Shown here: positions 57,961-64,000 of the stretch, piece after piece | Layout: the number at the start of each line of letters is the position of its first letter | Numbering within the stretch: the stretch's first letter is position 1 | DNA from: Varanus komodoensis | Taxonomy: Eukaryota; Chordata; Lepidosauria; Squamata; Varanidae | NCBI RefSeq assembly: GCF_004798865.1 | Contig: NW_025336114.1 | Location: 310,001-374,000 of the forward strand | Length of the DNA stretch: 64,000 nucleotides | Direction: 5' to 3' | The notes under the pieces: model-generated | What the model was told of the DNA's origin: nothing | Databases searched by the model: none | The model's input: the letters and a program-made list of their open reading frames with translations, nothing else | Translations under genes and position numbers: made by a program

Positions 57961-59190
57961 AATTGAGCTTTTTGTGCTCCAAGAACTACTTCACAGAAAG
58001 CACACAAGGCTGCAGTCACCAACCATTTTTATTTTCTAAGAACACCTCCAGGGTCCTTTTATTCCTGAAAACAAAGATAGACCAGAACTGGAGTGTGGCA
58101 CCAGCTCTGCAACATGCTGGCCTCCCAATTATTTTTCCTAATTAAAACAATCTATTAAAGTTTTTAAAAATCAGGAAGAGCAAAGAAACTGCCAGGCAAC
58201 AAGAGAGGTGCTCATGGGTCCTGTGCTGAGGACCACAGGTTTCTGTATCTGGTCCTCAGTTCCGCAACTGAACAGCTTCCATTTGGAGGCCTTCTGTCTT
58301 ACATCTTAAAATCTAGGGCTTAAAAGATACACATCTAATACAAGCAAGATTTTCATGCTGTGCTATGAGCTTCATCTTTTAAAGCAGAGACTTTGAACTC
58401 TCCTATGTTTGCTTTCTGATTAACTTCCTTTATCATTTAGAAGGCACTAAAAGCCACCAGAATTCCAGATTGCCTTTTGAAGTAGCATATACAGTATGTG
58501 AGATGCCCACAGCAGAAGTGAAGTTTGTGGGATTTCTTCATGCAACATAGCCCTGAAATTTCACCAGATCGCCTTTCACAACATCCTTCAAAACATGACT
58601 GGGCCTGAAATGGTAAAATTCAACTGCTGGACTGGGAGCAAAGAAGAAAAACTGAGACGTATGTTTATAACACTTGCTTCATCACAAATAAAGAATAGAA
58701 GCTTCGTTTCTAAATAATCTTACACAGCACAGACAGTATAAAACATGGGGATCCATGGAGTAAGGGTCCATGTCATGTCAGCCCTGGACAGATCTTCATA
58801 ACACTTCAGACCAGCAACAAAAACAATAGGTATGGCTCAGCCTCGTATTTGGACCACATGGGTACCACCCAGAACTGTGTGAAGAACAGCCCTACCATAA
58901 CGGGTTCTCCAAGTGCCTGCTGGGTCCGTCTCCTTGCACAGAGTGTTACAGCTCTCTAAGCACAGAAAAAAATGGGTGTTACCTGGGCTGACAAATTGGT
59001 CTGGGAGGAAGATTTGAGGATCTGGAAGAAAAAAAGGGTTTCCACCCTTGCACTATACAAAAGAAATACGATGTTGCATTTCTTTATCAACTACTGATAG
59101 CATAGAATTTAAGTGAACCAATGTGTGGATAATTAAGGTTCTTCTGTAATCATCTTATCTATGGGGGAAATAAGAAGCAGAGGTTAAATG
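57961..59190. other. Upstream flank, nothing recognised
   Basis: No repeat or gene signal I can support in this stretch. Confidence 0.4.
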
Positions 59191-59196
59191 GATTAA

Positions 59197-59282
59197 GGCT
59201 GTAATCCTACACACAGTTAACTGGGAGTAACTCCCACTGAATTCACTTGAACTTCCTTCTGAACAGAAAGGCATAGAATGAT
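59197..59282. mobile_element. Palindromic MITE (cctatgcat family)
   Basis: ggctgtaatcctacacacag, then actgggagtaactcccactg, then aaggcatagaatgat. It is a worn copy. Confidence 0.55.
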
Positions 59283-59779
59283 ACTATTAATGGCATATTC
59301 AAATTTACCAGGGCTAAGACTGGAATTCAAGTTGGTAATCTTTGCATTCACTAATTGGAAAAAGCTCTCCACTGGGGAGAAAGAACAGGGGCAAAGGGGG
59401 TCTTGGGGGCTTTCCAGGTAAGCTGCTAATCACCTGATCCCGCCGTCCTGCTCCATTCACTGAGCCTTGCTGGTGATCCACAAGTCGTACTCTTCCATTA
59501 CAATACTCCCATATTTCTCCACCTCTTCTTCCTTTTTCTTCCTCATGAAAATATCTTAAAGAGCGAAGATGGAACAGCAGCGCTCTGCCTTTGGGCTGGT
59601 ACCAATAGCAACTCCCTGTCTGGAAGCACCTTCACATTTTACACCATATGGTTTCATCTGGATGCAGTAACTCAGGGTTTTTTTGAGTTGACGTGATCAT
59701 TAACAAGCCAGCATGTTAATCACTGTAGCTCAAGCATTCCTGTTTGCCTCTTCCAGTCGGCAGGAGTGGCTCCACAACC

Positions 59780-60045
59780 CAAAGCCCCGCACAAAACACT
59801 GTGGCCTTATTTGCCTTTGCCCCTGTCATCTGCTTGTTTGCTCACCTCTCTGGTCCAAACACTGGTGGTGGTGAGGATGAAGAGGAGCTGTAGATGCCAC
59901 TGCCTGCTAAACATGCAAGTGGTAGCAATGGCAAGAAAGAGGATGGAGAGCAATAGCCACTGGTCGCACTGGTAGTTAGAAAGTTGACTCACAAAGGAAG
60001 GGGCCAGTGAGGCATCTTGCCAAAGGGCCCTCCAAAGCCTGGACT
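59780..60045. repeat. Interspersed repeat U1, copy 2
   Basis: ttgtttgctcacctctctgg, then gcaagtggtagcaatggcaa, then aaggaaggggccagtgaggc and cttgccaaagggccc. Aligns with 32745-33070. Confidence 0.5.
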
Positions 60046-60689
60046 GGGCAAGGCATCCGAGCCAAGAACTCTGGCCTGTCTCCTCCTTGATGACAGAGAG
60101 ATGGAACCCCGGATTGAAACTGTGGGAATGATTAAGTTGTGAAGACTAGTATGTTGGCTCATGCATAACAATCAAGGGGTTAAGAAAAAGTGGGTTAATG
60201 TGTGAGAACCAAGCTATTGTAAAATGCTTTGGGGCCCCACATGTTTACAGATAGTTTATAGGTTTGAAGTTCAACCAGTTTCAAAAGCTCTTTCAGTGAT
60301 GAAGCTCAGATTTGGTTTCACAAACCACCAAATCTGAGTTTTGCCCCACTGAAACAGACTTTTAACATTCAGAGCCCTGGCTGGTTTTAATGCATGTGCA
60401 TGTGTGCATGCATTTTGTTTCATTTTATTGCACAATTTTATTACAAAGTGCTCTGGGAGGCATCAGTTTGAGTGTGGTACAGCAGTGTTTAAAAATGAAT
60501 GAATAAATGAATAAATAATGCGGATCAGTATTATTTCTCCAATACAGCATTTGAGACTATGACAATGTCTTACTTAACTCAATGGGAGAGCAGAGATTTG
60601 AAACAGATTTCCAGCTCAACCCTAAGCAGGTTTATACAGGAGCACTTCCCACTGATCTCAGGGGAATTAGTTCCAAGTAACTGAAGTAT

Positions 60690-61060
60690 AGCACAGTATA
60701 ATGGTTAAAGTGTCAGATTAGGATATCTTCCAGGTGTAGTGGAAATTTTTCAGGGGAGGTCATTGGTCTATTCACATCTGTGTCAATTTCATTGCTGTTT
60801 TTGTTTTTGTGCCAAGCATTCATAATGGATATTTCCATACCTTTCTGAACATCTTGCACAAACTTTATTATTTTTTTTTTTTTAGACTGGGGAGGTGCAG
60901 GTTTAAATCCACACTCCACAAAGAAGCTCCCCGGGTAGCACTGGTCCAGTCACCCCTTCTCAAATGAACCCATCTCACAGGGTTGTTGTATGCATAAAAT
61001 GGAGAAGAATCATGCACATTGCCTTAAACTTCTTGGAGAAAAGGTACACCTTCAATGTAA
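60690..61060 (+). mobile_element. tRNA-derived CORE/MIR-like SINE with insertion
   Basis: The head tataatggttaaagtgtcag (60700 area) is separated from gactggggaggtgcaggttt by about 160 unrelated bases (60722-60885) ending in a T run. The SINE then continues with cagggttgttgtatgcataa and ttggagaaaaggtac. Confidence 0.6.
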
Positions 61061-61954
61061 TTTTGTGTACTAATAGCAAATGCATTTTCCAAGTCTGGAT
61101 CTTAAGAACCCAAGACAAGAGAGAGGAATCCACAGGTTTAGGGGAAACACAAGGTTTGTACATTAAAAAAATATTTTGTATTAAAAACCATCTAATGAGT
61201 AGGAGGAGACCCCCCCTCCCCCAAGCCACCCAATGAAGACTGAGCAAACTTGGTGCCATGGAAAACTGACTCTTTGTTGGGCAAGGTGGGCAAGAAAATG
61301 AGGGACTGGGATGGAATAACCTGAAAAAGGCATAGAACTGTTGGCCTGTTTTTAATGTTATTAGCCACTTAGAGAGCCCTTAGAGTAGCCTAAAATTTTT
61401 TAAATAAAATAAAACTGACTGGTTGTGTGGAATACTGAACCAGACACTCCACACTGCAGATCCCACTAATAAATGAAACAGAAGGAATGGAACAAAAGAT
61501 TGCACTCTAACCATTGCCCAAGACTGCAGCTCTGTTACACTATACCAGTTTTCTTTTGACCATACAAAGAATACCCTGCAACAGCATGAGCCACAAGGCC
61601 TTACCTGTGGACAATTCAGTAGAAACACACAGTTGCTTTGAGAGCCATTTTGGGGGAACAGAAATAAAGCAAATTAGAGCAGAGGGCACAGGACTGGGCT
61701 GCTGCTCAGCAAAGCAAGTGCAGCGGTTGATGCAGTCTGTGTCTTTATGTGACCCAGTTCTGAAGCAACCTGCTCCAGCATGATGCAGAAACGGGATGTC
61801 TGTGTGCACTCCCCTCTCTCTTCCCCCATGTACAAAGAGAAAAGAGACATGGCTCAGACTGTATGTACATAAGACTAGCAGGGACCATCTGCTCACAGTG
61901 AGAGGGGATTACACTTTCAGCAGACAAAGGCTTTGATATACAGACTTGCATAGC

Positions 61955-62060
61955 TCTAGCTCAGCCTTCCCCAACCTGGCGCCCTTCCGATGTTCGGCTG
62001 ATGAGAGATATAGTCCACAATGTCTGAAAGGTGCAGTAAGCATTGGAAAATCAGTGAGAC
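61955..62060. mobile_element. hAT-like MITE (ggccctccag family)
   Basis: agccttccccaacctggcgc, then ccttccgatgttcggctgat, then tagtccacaatgtctgaaag. Internally shortened. Confidence 0.55.
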
Positions 62061-62401
62061 TCCAACTCACCAAGATTCTCTGAATTCCACCCTCAAGTTT
62101 GAACCTTGTCATGCCTGTCTTCAATTGTGATTTATTTTCATTTGAGCAGGATTTTTTTTTTGAAATGCACACTCAAATGCACACTTCTCCCAGCAGACTA
62201 AAGTGTGAAAATATGTGTTTGCAAATGAAATTGCAAGTTCAGCAATGTGTGATCTTTTTCAGAAAACTGCACTCTTATGTTAAGGGATGTGAAGGGGCAA
62301 ATCTGAGATAAAAATGAAGCAAAACTAAATCCTTTTACAGCCTTAGGGGATAGGTTGGGAAGGAATGCTCTAGTACAATGAGATGAGAAGTGCCAGAAAA
62401 T

Positions 62402-62428
62402 GTGGGGTGGGGTGGGGTGGGGTGGGGG
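62402..62428. repeat. (GGGGT)n microsatellite
   Basis: Four to five ggggt units. Confidence 0.8.
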
Positions 62429-64000
62429 AGAGAGCTCCCACCCTTTGGGAATTTGGAAAATACTGCAGTAGGCTAGAATGCTGAAATTAGAGGCACAATT
62501 TATTCAGGTCTCTCAGTCAATCATTGCCTGTTTCGTATCAAAGACAGAATGCTAAGTTGCCAACGAGAAATAAATTTATTGCTTAGCCTTAGATCAACAC
62601 ACCTGTATTCCTCCTCTAATAACGAGTAGAGATCTTGTTCATCCTTCAGATTTCATGCTAAAGAAATTACATTTCTTACTTTTCAGGAGGGAACCAGAAA
62701 TTATTAACATCCTTGTTTTTCCTCATTGTTATGGCTATGTATACTTTGCAATACTAAAACGACAACAGACTTATGTGTTCATGAAGCCCATATCCGACAT
62801 CAAAAAAGGCTGAAGCAAAGAATGCAAACATGTATCTTACTTTGTATAATTTATTCTGAAATGTTGGTGTGCTGTGTAATTTGGAAGAAGGTCAATGAGC
62901 TAAGTTGGACACTAATGCCGGGCCTCCAAGTACTAGAAACCCTATTCAGCCAATTTTCCATCTTATAGGAAGTACTGCCCACACAATTCAAACATACCTT
63001 CAAAGTCATGATGGCTGGACATTGTTTCTTAAAAAAGAAGAAAGCTGAGATTCTAAAGGACCTTTTTGTGTGCCCAGAACCGCATCCTCCATTGTTTCCC
63101 TGCTTCTCCCTCTGTGGAATCACCATATTCACACAGCTCTGCTCACTTGGTTTCATTTCTAATGAGATACCGTACTTTTTACATTCTAGAAGTTGTTTAT
63201 TCACTGAGCATAAGTCCATAAAACATACATAAGTGTAGCTGTATCAGTTTGTCTGCCCAAATGAACAGCAGTGCTTTCGACCAATACGCTGTGAAGTCCC
63301 TGCCAAGATTTATCTGATATAAGAGTAGGGTGGCTGCTTACCAAAAATAGAGGCAGAAACACGCCACCAAAGAACAAAACTGATACCACTGATTTGCAGA
63401 ATATTTGCATATGTCCATTTCTATGCACCTTTAGAAAGATTGCTGTGATTTAAGGAAAAATATGATGCATCTCACAGTAGTAGGTAAGAGTGTGACTAGG
63501 TAGCCTCATGTGTTGCCTGCAGGTGCTAGGTGTTGCTGTACAACCTCAAGGCTCCTGTTCTTTCTCCTTATGCTTCTTTATCTTTGAACCAGACTTGGAT
63601 CAGACAGCTCTTCAAACAGAGGACCCTCCTATGTAAAGTAGGACACTTAGCCACCCTACATGAGTTACTGGTTCCACCACAAAGAGCATCAGTTTACTTT
63701 ATAATGCTCTCAGTCAGAATACCTTGTTTCTACAGGGCAATAAATTTACCCCAGTTAAACTTTGGCACCAAGAAAGATGCAAAATCTCCCTGTTGTGTAA
63801 ACAGAAGGAAGTGGGTGTGGGCAGGATAGTGTCATTCACTTCATCAGCTGCACTAAAATAATATGAGGATCATCATACCTATCACCAGCCTAAAAGTTCA
63901 GGAGTGGAGGGATGCCAAAAAGTAGGGGCAGCACTTCATCTGATTTGCAAGCCTTGTGAAGGCAGATTTGTTTGTAAATGGGTGGGGGCAAGTCTACTGG
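62429..64000. other. Right end of window, nothing recognised
   Basis: AT-rich sequence with chance ORFs; no gene or repeat I can name. Confidence 0.4.

Noticed and set aside
1-64000. Endogenous retrovirus or other LTR element
   Set aside because: No paired long terminal repeats, primer-binding site or gag/pol/env-like reading was recognised; all RT traces are LINE type.
1-64000. CRISPR array, bacterial operon or tRNA/rRNA genes
   Set aside because: Repeats are eukaryotic transposons and microsatellites. tRNA-like boxes occur only in SINE heads.

Overview
This is a vertebrate nuclear genome window, most likely from a squamate reptile (lizard or snake). The grounds are long introns and AT-rich spacers, CR1 and CR1/L3 LINEs, L2-like and RTE/BovB-like LINE pieces, tRNA-derived SINEs and many small hAT-like MITEs. 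The squamate assignment is inference from the repeat mix and from memory of repeat families. Nothing bacterial, no CRISPR array and no retrovirus-like element was seen.

Two host genes are clear. Plus strand, 837-25750 (3' UTR to about 26310): the last ten coding exons of NCOA6 (nuclear receptor coactivator 6, ASC-2/PRIP). All ten exon phases agree and encode 1884 residues, including both LXXLL boxes, a basic nuclear-localisation stretch and the conserved C-terminus. The first roughly 180-200 residues lie off the left edge. Minus strand, 51388-41522: complete three-exon coding sequence of TP53INP2 (DOR), 238 residues, with the LC3-interacting motif at residues 35-38 and the conserved basic C-terminus. 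The two genes converge, as I recall for human chromosome 20q11, so this is conserved microsynteny.

Layout: 1-5044, NCOA6 Gln-rich exons; 5045-12499, a large intron holding a nearly full-length but internally deleted CR1 (about 7688-11450); 12500-12621, short exon; 12622-15236, intron with an L2-like element inserted into an older CR1/L3; 15237-18278, giant exon with a polyQ-polyP tract; 18279-25703, four introns with MITEs, a fold-back element, an L2-like LINE with recognisable reverse transcriptase C-terminus, a SINE and a 598 bp hAT-like element; 26311-41521, intergenic plus the presumed TP53INP2 3' UTR, with MITEs and a GC-rich TA-flanked DNA transposon; 41522-51390, TP53INP2 with an 8.4 kb intron holding a 40-G homopolymer and LINE/SINE pieces; 51391-64000, sequence upstream of the TP53INP2 coding start with scattered repeats and no further gene recognised.

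No clearly new biological system was found. The best leads are the internal structure of the GC-rich transposon, the nested LINEs, the tandem 5' monomers of the CR1, an unidentified minus-strand coding-like patch at 7060-7690, and several unnamed MITE families. Family names rest on recalled consensus patterns; no search was run.
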